From Hafnia paralvei ATCC 29927 (GTDB lineage Bacteria; Pseudomonadota; Gammaproteobacteria; Enterobacterales; Enterobacteriaceae), in NCBI RefSeq assembly GCF_001655005.1, contig NZ_LXET01000004.1:1-64000 (forward strand): a stretch of DNA of 64,000 bases. Reading direction: 5' to 3'. Positions 50,996-59,782 of the stretch are shown one piece after another. Each line of letters begins with the position of its first letter. The first letter of the stretch is position 1. Position numbers and translations under genes: made by a program. The notes under the pieces were generated by a model, which did not search any database, was not told the DNA's origin, and was given only the letters and a program-made list of their open reading frames with translations.

Positions 50996-51999
50996 GTCAC
51001 GCAACACTGAATAAGCAGGCACCGCTGCTTCAGGCTATCGATCTGAAAAAACATTATCCGGTGAAAAAAGGTTTATTCGGCGCGGAACGTTTGGTTAAAG
51101 CGCTTGATGGGGTCTCGTTTACGTTGGAACGCGGCAAAACGCTGGCGGTGGTTGGTGAGTCTGGTTGTGGTAAGTCGACGTTGGGTCGCCTGTTAACCAT
51201 GATTGAAATTCCTACTGGTGGTGAGCTGTATTATCAAGGACAGGATTTGCTTAAGCCGGATGCAACAGCGGAAAAACTGCGTCGGCAGAAAATCCAGATC
51301 GTGTTCCAAAATCCCTATGCTTCGCTAAATCCACGCAAGAAGGTCGGGGCTATTTTGGAAGAACCGCTCACTATCAATACGTCGCTTAGCGCCGTTGAAC
51401 GCCGCGAAAAAGCATTAGCGATGATGGCGAAAGTGGGATTGAAAACTGAGCATTACGATCGTTATCCCCATATGTTTTCCGGTGGGCAGCGTCAGCGTAT
51501 CGCGATTGCACGCGGTTTGATGCTCAATCCTGACGTGGTGATCGCTGATGAGCCCGTTTCTGCGCTGGACGTTTCGGTGCGCGCTCAGGTACTGAACCTG
51601 ATGATGGATTTGCAGCAAGAGATGGGGCTGTCTTATGTCTTTATCTCTCATGACTTGTCGGTGGTGGAGCACATTGCCGATGAAGTGATGGTGATGTATT
51701 TGGGGCGCTGTGTGGAAAAAGGGCCAAAGGATGCCGTGTTTAACAATCCGCGACATCCTTATACCCAAGCGCTGCTCTCTGCGACGCCACGCTTGAATCC
51801 AGACATGCGCCGCGAGCGAATCAAGTTGACCGGTGAGCTGCCAAGTCCGTTAAATCCACCGCCTGGCTGCGCCTTTAACGCGCGCTGCCGTCGTGCATTT
51901 GGCACTTGCAAGCAGCTACAGCCACAGCTGAAACAGTATGGCGAACAGCTGATTGCCTGTTTTGCTGTGGATCAGGATGAAGCTGCGGAAAGCGCTTAG
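50992..51999 (+). CDS. dppF: dipeptide ABC transporter ATPase DppF
   Basis: A 335-residue ABC ATPase (E. coli 334). Walker A GESGCGKST (about 61-69), signature FSGGQRQRI, Walker B VVIADEPVSALD, and a C-terminal Cys motif (CAFNARCRRAFGTC). Last gene of the dpp operon; a strong terminator follows. Confidence 0.97.
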   Translation: MSHATLNKQAPLLQAIDLKKHYPVKKGLFGAERLVKALDGVSFTLERGKTLAVVGESGCGKSTLGRLLTMIEIPTGGELYYQGQDLLKPDATAEKLRRQKIQIVFQNPYASLNPRKKVGAILEEPLTINTSLSAVERREKALAMMAKVGLKTEHYDRYPHMFSGGQRQRIAIARGLMLNPDVVIADEPVSALDVSVRAQVLNLMMDLQQEMGLSYVFISHDLSVVEHIADEVMVMYLGRCVEKGPKDAVFNNPRHPYTQALLSATPRLNPDMRRERIKLTGELPSPLNPPPGCAFNARCRRAFGTCKQLQPQLKQYGEQLIACFAVDQDEAAESA

Positions 52000-52025
52000 T
52001 ATCGATTTATCAGGATTCTATTTTG

Positions 52026-52051
52026 AGAGCTCTGAAAAGAGCTCTTTTTTT
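52026..52051 (+). terminator. intrinsic terminator of the dpp operon
   Basis: AGAGCTCT/AGAGCTCT (52026-52033 and 52038-52045) with a 4-A loop, followed by a T-run to 52051. Confidence 0.92.
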
Positions 52052-52382
52052 ATATGAAAAATAAGACTATCGCGAGATAAATCACCATGTATTTAGTGCG
52101 TCTTTAATGTTCTATAAAGGTATGCTTGTACATTATATTAGCAAGCTATAAGTTTGCTATGATTCATTCATGGGCATAGAAATATCTTAATATGGTCATC
52201 GTTATTATTTGAAGCATTTGGTAGGGGCGTTAAACAATCAAAAATATATATTTTTTAATGCCTAGAGTGTTCATACAAGTGTACATAATTAAATGCTTTC
52301 TGTTACGGTAGAAATATTCTCTGCGTATTTGAGCATAGTAAATACCGCGTTATAAATGCGATTTAAGGGAATATATATTGAG
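52052..52382. other. A+T-rich intergenic region dppF to bcsG
   Basis: About 330 bp of A+T-rich DNA between two converging operons. No ORF, RNA gene or clear repeat was seen apart from the flanking terminators. In E. coli the transporter gene yhjV lies in this interval; it is absent here. Confidence 0.5.
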
Positions 52383-52405
52383 AAGGCTCCCTTTGGGGGA
52401 GCCTT
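52383..52405 (-). terminator. hairpin after bcsG
   Basis: AAGGCTCCC/GGGAGCCTT (52383-52391 and 52397-52405), a 9-bp perfect stem 26 bp downstream of the bcsG stop. Its flanks are only partly T-rich, so efficiency is uncertain. Confidence 0.7.
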
Positions 52406-52430
52406 TAGATACGCTGTTTTGCATGCGATA

Positions 52431-54098
52431 TTACTGCGGGTAAGGCACCCAATCGCCACCGTTGAGGCGGATATAAGGTTTGCCCTGATACTGAATAACG
52501 ATGGCGTTATCGTTCTCTGAAACTGGTGCCGTTTGTGGTAGCCCTTTCAGCAAGGCTTGCCAGTTTACGCTGCTTTCCGTGAAGATTTTACCGTCAACGG
52601 AACGAGCAACTAACTCGGAAAGAGCCAGATAGCTGCTTGGCTGATCGACAATAATTTCAGTCGGTTGCGGTGCTTTCATACCGATAAACTTGATACCAAC
52701 GGGGACATGCGTAATGCTTGGGCTTGGAATATCACGTAGGCCTGACATCTGCATTTTGTCCCCAACAAGCGCGGCACCATGCTCAGGCACGACAACCACC
52801 ATCACTTTGCGATTTGATTTCTCAAGCTGCGTTAGGAATGCGTCTAGCTGATCAAACAGTTTTTGTGCGCGGGGCTTATAGTCGGCGCTCTTGCTGCTAC
52901 CAACCATACGATTACCGTCATGCAGTGGGATCAGGTTAAAGAAGGTGGCGGTGCGTGCATCGCCTGACTTTTCAACGGTTTGCTGCCAGCGTTGTAAAAC
53001 TTCTAAATCGTTAAATATCGGTTCTCCATCAAACGACGTGAGCTCGTGCGAAATCCCTGCCTGAGATTCCAACGGCGTCTGCAAACCGGCATCTTTGCGC
53101 AGGTCTTCCAAGTAGTTACCGAACTTACCTGAGTGGTCCATAATGAGTCTCTGACCAAAGCCGAGTTTAGCCAGATTATCCATCAGATAGCATTGCTGGC
53201 CTGCGGCAGAGTAGAGCTCTTTATGCGAAGGCTGGCCGCAGCTCGCACGTAACAGACGAATCGACGCAGGGCCGCTGTAGGCGGTAGCAGAGTTAAAGTT
53301 TTTGAACAGAATATCGAAGTGCTTCCACAGTGGGTGATCCTGCAAGCCAACAGAATCCACATCAGACCACGCCAAAGAACAGATGTTGATAATCAACAAA
53401 TCGAATGGCTGTGCATCGGCCGGTAGTGCCGTCGGGAATTGGGTTTGGCGCTGCTGTTCACTGGCATAAAATGCGTCGAGGTAAGCTGAAAGATTCTTAT
53501 TGTCAGGTGGTGCAGTTTGAGCAGGAAGATCGCTGTTAACGCCTGCTGAATTTGTGCTGGCATCGGAAGATTCTGCCGCTGCCGTTGTGGCATTCGCGCT
53601 AGTGGTATCCGGTGTGAGTGAGAATGCAGGTCCGGCAATCTGCAGCACGTTTAACCATACAAGGGCCCCGACGACGAACACGGTAACGCGTATCCACTGC
53701 GAGATAAAAAGATAGCCAACCAGCATGACAAAGCCCGCGCCAATCATTTTCCAGTTAATGAAGCGATTCACTAAGTCCAGCAGATAGGAGGCCGAGAAGC
53801 CCGCCAGCTGCGAACCTTGGCTCATGATGCTGTTAATCCCCGGTAGCCATGTATCGTGATAGAACAAGCCAATCCCAATAGGGATCGCTATCCAGTTGCG
53901 CCAGCGGTGCAAACGGACGTTTGGCAAAGGAAACAGCAAAAAGGCGAGGAATATCAGATTTGATAGCGCATCAAAATTAAGATAACCAAACCACAGCAGA
54001 GCGAACTTCAGCAGGAAGTAGAAATTCCAGCCTCCAAGTCCGCGCCAGTAGTGCCACAGGTCCGTTAAGGTATTCGTGGAGTTACTATTTTTGGTCAT
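52431..54098 (-). CDS. bcsG: cellulose phosphoethanolamine transferase BcsG
   Basis: A 555-residue inner-membrane protein (E. coli 559). The N-terminal part has about five transmembrane helices (to about residue 165), then a Ser/Ala/Thr-rich linker and a periplasmic alkaline-phosphatase-fold domain. The catalytic Ser lies in YSGPASIRLLRASCGQ (about residues 270-285), and VPEHGAAL carries metal ligands. It transfers phosphoethanolamine from phosphatidylethanolamine to nascent cellulose. Third gene of the leftward bcsEFG operon; overlaps bcsF by 14 bases. Confidence 0.96.
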   Translation of the reverse strand: MTKNSNSTNTLTDLWHYWRGLGGWNFYFLLKFALLWFGYLNFDALSNLIFLAFLLFPLPNVRLHRWRNWIAIPIGIGLFYHDTWLPGINSIMSQGSQLAGFSASYLLDLVNRFINWKMIGAGFVMLVGYLFISQWIRVTVFVVGALVWLNVLQIAGPAFSLTPDTTSANATTAAAESSDASTNSAGVNSDLPAQTAPPDNKNLSAYLDAFYASEQQRQTQFPTALPADAQPFDLLIINICSLAWSDVDSVGLQDHPLWKHFDILFKNFNSATAYSGPASIRLLRASCGQPSHKELYSAAGQQCYLMDNLAKLGFGQRLIMDHSGKFGNYLEDLRKDAGLQTPLESQAGISHELTSFDGEPIFNDLEVLQRWQQTVEKSGDARTATFFNLIPLHDGNRMVGSSKSADYKPRAQKLFDQLDAFLTQLEKSNRKVMVVVVPEHGAALVGDKMQMSGLRDIPSPSITHVPVGIKFIGMKAPQPTEIIVDQPSSYLALSELVARSVDGKIFTESSVNWQALLKGLPQTAPVSENDNAIVIQYQGKPYIRLNGGDWVPYPQ

Positions 54099-54306
54099 TT
54101 TTACGGTCTACCGTGACAGAAGTGTTACGTTGTAAGCGAGTATTACGCCGCAGGATCCCCTCGGATTTTAAATAGCGCGGCGTGAAGAGTACTTGGCGTA
54201 TTGATTGCAGAATATGGGGTAATTTTTTACGCAAATAGTAGCCCAATGGCAGAAGTATCACCGCACAGACGATGATGATTTGCAAAATATCCATGCTGTT
54301 CATCAT
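54085..54306 (-). CDS. bcsF: BcsF membrane peptide
   Basis: A 73-residue single-helix membrane protein (E. coli about 63). The N-terminal helix (ILQIIIVCAVILLPLGYYL) is followed by a basic tail. BcsF bridges BcsE and BcsG, passing c-di-GMP-dependent control to the phosphoethanolamine transferase. It overlaps bcsE by ATGA at its start and bcsG at its end, so the three are translationally coupled. Confidence 0.92.
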   Translation of the reverse strand: MMNSMDILQIIIVCAVILLPLGYYLRKKLPHILQSIRQVLFTPRYLKSEGILRRNTRLQRNTSVTVDRKNDQK

Positions 54307-55865
54307 TCAACACGCTCCTGACTTGGCGTGAGTAATAGCCTGATTGGCTGCGGTGAATGGCGTAAAGGATGTTCCGCCGCAGATTCACTGTTTTTGCGAT
54401 TTACCAGCGGTGTGATGCGGTCTGAAAGGTGCCAGTTAGATGGCTTGTTGGACTGCATCTGCTGTAGTTCGGCGATGATCAGCTTGTCTTGATACCACAC
54501 CATGCGATTTGTGAAGACCTCATCGACCGGCAATGGGAATATATGGCTAAGCGCGATATCTAAGTCATTGATTCTACATGATGAAAGAAACAGCGTTAGC
54601 CGGTTTTCATCGATAGTAACCAAATCACCAAAGCGACGGGTTCGGCAGATTGTTAATACCTGTTCAGTGCGCAATCCTGGAACGGGGCGTAAGGCAATTA
54701 AAATGCCTTTGCTATCTTCTGGTAATAAAGTGTTATTCATCAAAGACATCAGCGTTTCGCAGAAGGTATTGTAAGGAATATATCCTTTCAAGTTCAGCGG
54801 ACGCATGGCTTCAATCAGTAGGTCAATGTCTGACGGTACATGGCGAGGATAGGTGTGCCCTTGAACACTTTCCAACATTGTTAGACAACGTGATAGCGGC
54901 GCATTGTGTGGGATTATCAGGTTAGCCCCGCAGGCCAACAATAGTCGCTCGTCGCTGAAACGTAGGCAGGTAGTACTTTCGCGCACCACCAGTTTGATCG
55001 CCTTGCCACGTTGGCGGCGCAAACTATGAATTTCACGCGCTAATGTATCGATTTGATCACTATTAGAAAGTTGGAAAACTAACGTACAGGCTTGAGCGGC
55101 ATAGGCGGCATTAAACAACGCAAGGTTGCTTTCAAACAGATGCCAGTTTTCAGAGAGCGGTGGAGCCCCTTCCAATACGGCTTTATGCGCCATATAAATT
55201 TGTTCATCGTTGCGGGGTTGTGGTGCTTGTAGAGTATCTTCATGGGCATGCCAACCGCGCTCGTCAAAATAGACCCCCACGTCTTGCTGCGCAGTAACGC
55301 CGTTTTGATTACACCAGTAGGCAACGTCGTAGCGGTGCAGATCTTGCAGCCAGCGTAAGCTTGCCAAGCCGCATAGCGTACGATGCTGGGACTGAAGCAT
55401 GGTTCTCTGGCTATTTGCACTTTTGCCGTAATCGATAATCAGCAAGGTGCAATTTTGTTGGCGTAGCCAGCGGGTGGTATCTCGCATCCACTCGGTCAGT
55501 TCATAGGGTTGCAGCTGCTCCCAAATTCCTGATGGCGTGAATAACACCAGCAGTCGGTTTTTCGGATGCAGACCGCGCATCAGATCTTCCGTAAACTGAA
55601 ATAACGCTTTACGCTTTTCGGGAAGTGAGTAAATAGGGAGTTTATTGGGGCCAAGCGTGTAGTTAGCGCCGATAATATCCTGCGGTGGACACTTTACGCT
55701 GATTAACGCTGCACGCGTTTCTGCAGGCTGGCTTGAGATTACCTGCTGACAAAAGCTTTTAGCATCAACTTCACGGTCTGCACTAATCCAATAGAGGCCG
55801 GGAGCTTGCATTATAAGAAGCTCATCCCATAGTTGATGAACCCCGAGAGAAAAAGATAGCGCCAT
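54303..55865 (-). CDS. bcsE: c-di-GMP-binding protein BcsE
   Basis: A 520-residue cytosolic protein (E. coli 523) with a degenerate receiver/NTPase-like N-terminal region and a C-terminal GIL domain. The I-site c-di-GMP motif RxGD is seen as RFGD near residue 414. It binds c-di-GMP and enhances cellulose synthesis with BcsQ, BcsR and BcsF. First gene of the leftward operon, divergent from bcsR. Confidence 0.95.
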   Translation of the reverse strand: MALSFSLGVHQLWDELLIMQAPGLYWISADREVDAKSFCQQVISSQPAETRAALISVKCPPQDIIGANYTLGPNKLPIYSLPEKRKALFQFTEDLMRGLHPKNRLLVLFTPSGIWEQLQPYELTEWMRDTTRWLRQQNCTLLIIDYGKSANSQRTMLQSQHRTLCGLASLRWLQDLHRYDVAYWCNQNGVTAQQDVGVYFDERGWHAHEDTLQAPQPRNDEQIYMAHKAVLEGAPPLSENWHLFESNLALFNAAYAAQACTLVFQLSNSDQIDTLAREIHSLRRQRGKAIKLVVRESTTCLRFSDERLLLACGANLIIPHNAPLSRCLTMLESVQGHTYPRHVPSDIDLLIEAMRPLNLKGYIPYNTFCETLMSLMNNTLLPEDSKGILIALRPVPGLRTEQVLTICRTRRFGDLVTIDENRLTLFLSSCRINDLDIALSHIFPLPVDEVFTNRMVWYQDKLIIAELQQMQSNKPSNWHLSDRITPLVNRKNSESAAEHPLRHSPQPIRLLLTPSQERVE

Positions 55866-55986
55866 AGAGTGTTAATTCTCTGAATGTGATTATACCCGTC
55901 AAGCTTAACGTTTTTACCTAATCGCTAGATTTATCCTAGTCTCCATAGATTTTTTTGTGTCGCTTTTTATCTACGGCGATAATTTA

Positions 55987-56054
55987 TTTGTCGTATGCGG
56001 TCTACTAGCGAAAAAAGATAAACGAATGTAACATTATAAATAATTTACGACAAA
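55987..56054. promoter_or_regulatory. inverted repeat in the bcsE/bcsR divergent control region
   Basis: TTTGTCGTA (55987-55995) and TACGACAAA (56046-56054) form a 9-bp inverted pair about 50 bp apart in the 288-bp divergent promoter region. Both are followed or preceded by A+T-rich stretches. Possible operator pair for a shared regulator. Confidence 0.4.
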
Positions 56055-56153
56055 TTACTAAGACTGATGCGTACCCGCTATTACGTTGTAGTCACGGGTT
56101 TTTTTAAGCTGTCTATAATCATAAACATTAGTCGATTTTTCATGGATAGCAGA

Positions 56154-56351
56154 ATGAATGACAAAAGAATTAATCTAATTGCGAAAGATCCTACGTTTAC
56201 TTTCCAAAATGATATTGCTGCACTGAGCAATGCTTTTGCTATTCCTAAAATCAACTATGTTGATATCTCACGCCAAGAGCATATGAACGAAGTGATTCGT
56301 CGTTGGCCGCTATTGGCCGAGCTCACTCAATTGACGGGGAGAGTCCGTTAA
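56154..56351 (+). CDS. bcsR: cellulose biosynthesis protein BcsR
   Basis: A 65-residue protein matching E. coli BcsR (62), with the conserved FQNDIAALSNAF and RRWPLLAEL motifs. BcsR partners with BcsQ in a regulatory complex at the synthase. Start could be ATG 56154 or 56142; the longer frame from 56067 is unlikely. Its stop overlaps the bcsQ start by one base. Confidence 0.9.
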   Translation: MNDKRINLIAKDPTFTFQNDIAALSNAFAIPKINYVDISRQEHMNEVIRRWPLLAELTQLTGRVR

Positions 56352-57106
56352 TGGCTGTTATTGCTTTGCAAGGGCTGCGAGGTGGTGTGGGGACCACATC
56401 CATCACCGCCGCATTGGCGTGGGGGTTACAACAGTTAGGCGAGTCAGTATTGGTGATCGATATGACGCCAGCAAATCTATTGCGTATGCATTTTAATACT
56501 GACTTCGCTCATTCCCAAGGTTGGGCTCGCGCCGAATTTGATGGTATCGCATGGCAAGACGCTGCGTTACGTTACACTGAATTACTGGATTTCTTGCCTT
56601 TTGGGCAGATTAACGGTGATGAGCACGCTCAATTTTTTACTGACGTAACGCGCTGGATAGATTGGTCGCGAAATATTAATGCGCTGCGCGCGAGCGGCAG
56701 ATATAACTGGATCTTACTTGATGTTCCCAGCGGTATGCACCCACTGGCACAGCACTTTACCTCGTTGGCTGATAGTGTCATAAACGTTATTGTTCCTGAT
56801 ACCAATTGCCACATTCGGTTGCATCAACAGCCCCTCCCGCAGGGCGTTTTTCTGTTGGCTAATCAGCTAGTAGCGACGAGCCAACTACAAGAGGATATCT
56901 ATCAGCTTTGGCTGCAAAGTTTACCTTCTTTGCTGCCTATGGTGATCCACCGTGACGAGGCGATGGCAGAGGCGAGCGCAGTCAAACAGCCGCTCGGAGA
57001 ATATTATCCGCACTCTTTGGCGGCGGAAGAAATTATGACACTCGCCAACTGGTGTTTGCTGCATTTCGATGCTGAAGGCAATGCTGCCGATGGGATGATC
57101 CCATGA
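56351..57106 (+). CDS. bcsQ: MinD-like ATPase BcsQ
   Basis: A 251-residue deviant-Walker ATPase (E. coli 250). The A motif is GLRGGVGTTS (about 8-17), and CHIRLHQQPLP near 155 is shared with E. coli BcsQ. It localises cellulose synthesis to the pole and assembles with BcsR and BcsE. Intact here, whereas E. coli K-12 has a stop codon in bcsQ. It overlaps bcsA by ATGA. Confidence 0.95.
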   Translation: MAVIALQGLRGGVGTTSITAALAWGLQQLGESVLVIDMTPANLLRMHFNTDFAHSQGWARAEFDGIAWQDAALRYTELLDFLPFGQINGDEHAQFFTDVTRWIDWSRNINALRASGRYNWILLDVPSGMHPLAQHFTSLADSVINVIVPDTNCHIRLHQQPLPQGVFLLANQLVATSQLQEDIYQLWLQSLPSLLPMVIHRDEAMAEASAVKQPLGEYYPHSLAAEEIMTLANWCLLHFDAEGNAADGMIP

Positions 57107-59670
57107 GTCTCCTTCTCGATCTCTTTCTCATGCGGCCAGCGCGTCAAGCTTTGGTCGATCGTTACTACCAATATCGGCAGTCAGCTTCAGCATTGGGTTC
57201 CGTATTAGGCTGCTTCTGGTTGACGGTTGCGTGGTTCTTTCTCAAGCTGGAGTCTCCCCGCTGGCAGCAGATCCGCGCGCAACAAACGACGCTTTTTCCC
57301 CATATTGATACGCAACGTCCTCGACCACTCGATATTGTTCGTTACGCGATCCAGAGTCTGTGGCTAATCGTGTTCTTCTCGGGGAGACACACGAAAGAGT
57401 GGGGTATCCGCGCGCTGATTAAAAAATGGCATAACGGCTATCATGATTGGCTGAAAAGCTTACCTGAGAAGATGCAGGAGCATGGTGCGGAGGAGTCGGA
57501 ACAGGCTTTTAATCGTTTAGGCCAAGGCATACGCCGTCTGGTATTGGGCGTTATGTGTGTATTCTCCGCTCTTCTTGCGTTGCTCTGTATTTCCCAGCCG
57601 TTTGACTTAAGTTCGCAGTTTGTATTCGTGGTGCTGCTGTGGGGCATCGCGATGATTGTGCGGCGTATTCCAGGCCGTTTTTCGTCGCTGATGATGATTG
57701 TTTTGTCGCTAACGGTCTCTTGCCGTTATATCTGGTGGCGCTATACCTCAACGCTTAACTGGGATGATCCGGTTAGTTTAATCTGTGGATTGCTGCTGCT
57801 TGCTGCTGAAACCTATGCGTGGGTCGTTTTAGTTCTGGGGTACTTCCAAACCATTTGGCCGCTGAATCGTCAGCCAGCGCCTATGCCGGAAGACATTAAG
57901 TCATGGCCGACCATTGATATTATGGTGCCGACTTATAACGAAGATATGAGCGTGGTGAAGCCCACCATTTACGCAGCTCTCGGTATTGATTGGCCAAAAG
58001 AAAAACTGAATATCTGGCTGTTAGACGATGGTGGACGTGAAGAGTTTCGGGAGTTTGCTGAGCAGGTTGGGGTGAAATATGTCGCCCGTACGACCCATGA
58101 GCATGCCAAGGCCGGTAACATTAATAACGCGTTGAAACAGGCGACTGGTGAGTTTGTCGCGATTTTTGACTGTGATCATGTCCCCACTCGCTCATTTCTA
58201 CAGCTAACTTTGGGGTGGTTCTTCAAAGATAAAAAGCTAGGCATGATGCAGACACCGCATCATTTTTTCTCCCCTGATCCTTTTGAACGTAACTTGGGTC
58301 GTTTCCGTCGGACGCCAAACGAAGGCACCTTATTTTACGGGTTGCTACAGGATGGTAACGACATGTGGGACGCCACTTTCTTCTGTGGTTCGTGTGCCGT
58401 ATTGCGTCGTAGCGCGTTGGACGAAGTCGGCGGTATCGCCGTTGAAACCGTTACCGAAGATGCTCACACTTCTTTACGTCTACACCGTCGTGGGTGGACA
58501 TCAGCGTATATCCGCATCCCACAGGCTGCGGGGTTAGCCACCGAAAGTCTTTCGGCCCATATTGGCCAGCGTATTCGATGGGCTCGCGGTATGGTGCAGA
58601 TTTTCCGTTTGGATAATCCATTGCTTGGCAAAGGTCTGAAGCTGGCACAGCGTATCTGTTACGCCAATGCGATGTTGCACTTTCTGTCCGGCATCCCACG
58701 GCTCATTTTCCTCACCGCGCCTCTGGCGTTTTTGCTGATGCACGCCTATATCATTTTTGCTCCCGCGCTGGCGATTGCGTTGTATGTGATCCCACATATC
58801 GTTCACTCCAGTCTGACTAACTCCAAAATTCAGGGCAAATATCGCCATTCATTTTGGAGTGAAATCTATGAAACCGTGTTGGCATGGTACATCGCTCGGC
58901 CGACCACGGTGGCGCTGCTTAACCCGCATAAAGGGAAGTTCAACGTTACGGCGAAAGGTGGATTGGTTGAACATCAGCACGTTGATTGGGTTATTACCCG
59001 TCCGTACCTGATTTTGGTATTGCTCAATTTTGCCGGTTTGATTTTGGGGATTTGGCGGATGTCGTTTGGTCCACAAGATGAAATCTGGACGGTAGCAATG
59101 AGTATGGCGTGGGTGTTCTACAACATGATCATTCTGGGGGGCGCTGTGGCTGTGTCGGTTGAAACGAAACAGGTTCGCCAATCTCACCGCGTAGAAATTG
59201 CTATGCCCGCGGCAATTGCACGCAAAGACGGCCATATCTTCCCTTGCACGCTACGCGATTATTCCGACGGAGGCGTGGGCGTCGAACTGCGAGAAGGCAG
59301 CGTGCTCAATGATGGGGAAAACATCACGCTGATGCTGAAACGTGGTCAACAGGAGTATTCGTTCCCCGCGAAGGTGACACGCGTCTTCGGTCAGAAAGCG
59401 GGCTTGCGCATGGACAACATGAGTGTGGCCCAGCATATCGAATTTATTCAGTGTACGTTTGCGCGCGCCGACACTTGGGCGCTATGGCAGGACAGCTTTG
59501 CCCAAGACAAACCGGTAGAGAGTTTGCTGGATATTTTGAAACTTGGCTTCCGTGGATATCAAAGCCTTGCTGATTACGCTCCCCCTATTTTGCGCAGTGT
59601 GTTTATTGGATTCACTACGCTGGTTACGTGGACGGTGTCGTTTATCCCACGTGGGGTGAGCAAGGCTTAG
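57103..59670 (+). CDS. bcsA: cellulose synthase catalytic subunit BcsA
   Basis: An 855-residue membrane glycosyltransferase 2 (E. coli 872). Catalytic motifs: LDDGGRE, DCDHVPTRS (DxD), VTEDAHTSLRLH (TED) and QRIRWARGM (QxxRW), within about residues 305-495. A C-terminal PilZ domain binds c-di-GMP (RQSHR near 692 and DYSDGGVGVE near 720). It polymerises UDP-glucose and extrudes the chain. Next is bcsB, after a 112-bp gap. Confidence 0.97.
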   Translation: MSLLLDLFLMRPARQALVDRYYQYRQSASALGSVLGCFWLTVAWFFLKLESPRWQQIRAQQTTLFPHIDTQRPRPLDIVRYAIQSLWLIVFFSGRHTKEWGIRALIKKWHNGYHDWLKSLPEKMQEHGAEESEQAFNRLGQGIRRLVLGVMCVFSALLALLCISQPFDLSSQFVFVVLLWGIAMIVRRIPGRFSSLMMIVLSLTVSCRYIWWRYTSTLNWDDPVSLICGLLLLAAETYAWVVLVLGYFQTIWPLNRQPAPMPEDIKSWPTIDIMVPTYNEDMSVVKPTIYAALGIDWPKEKLNIWLLDDGGREEFREFAEQVGVKYVARTTHEHAKAGNINNALKQATGEFVAIFDCDHVPTRSFLQLTLGWFFKDKKLGMMQTPHHFFSPDPFERNLGRFRRTPNEGTLFYGLLQDGNDMWDATFFCGSCAVLRRSALDEVGGIAVETVTEDAHTSLRLHRRGWTSAYIRIPQAAGLATESLSAHIGQRIRWARGMVQIFRLDNPLLGKGLKLAQRICYANAMLHFLSGIPRLIFLTAPLAFLLMHAYIIFAPALAIALYVIPHIVHSSLTNSKIQGKYRHSFWSEIYETVLAWYIARPTTVALLNPHKGKFNVTAKGGLVEHQHVDWVITRPYLILVLLNFAGLILGIWRMSFGPQDEIWTVAMSMAWVFYNMIILGGAVAVSVETKQVRQSHRVEIAMPAAIARKDGHIFPCTLRDYSDGGVGVELREGSVLNDGENITLMLKRGQQEYSFPAKVTRVFGQKAGLRMDNMSVAQHIEFIQCTFARADTWALWQDSFAQDKPVESLLDILKLGFRGYQSLADYAPPILRSVFIGFTTLVTWTVSFIPRGVSKA

Positions 59671-59782
59671 CAGGAAGGAACAATAAACGCCCCGGCACCG
59701 CAAAACGATGTTTGGAATTGATAGACCCAAAACAATCGAAGAACGGTGGTTCAGACATTGGCTCAACATTGATGATAATGCG

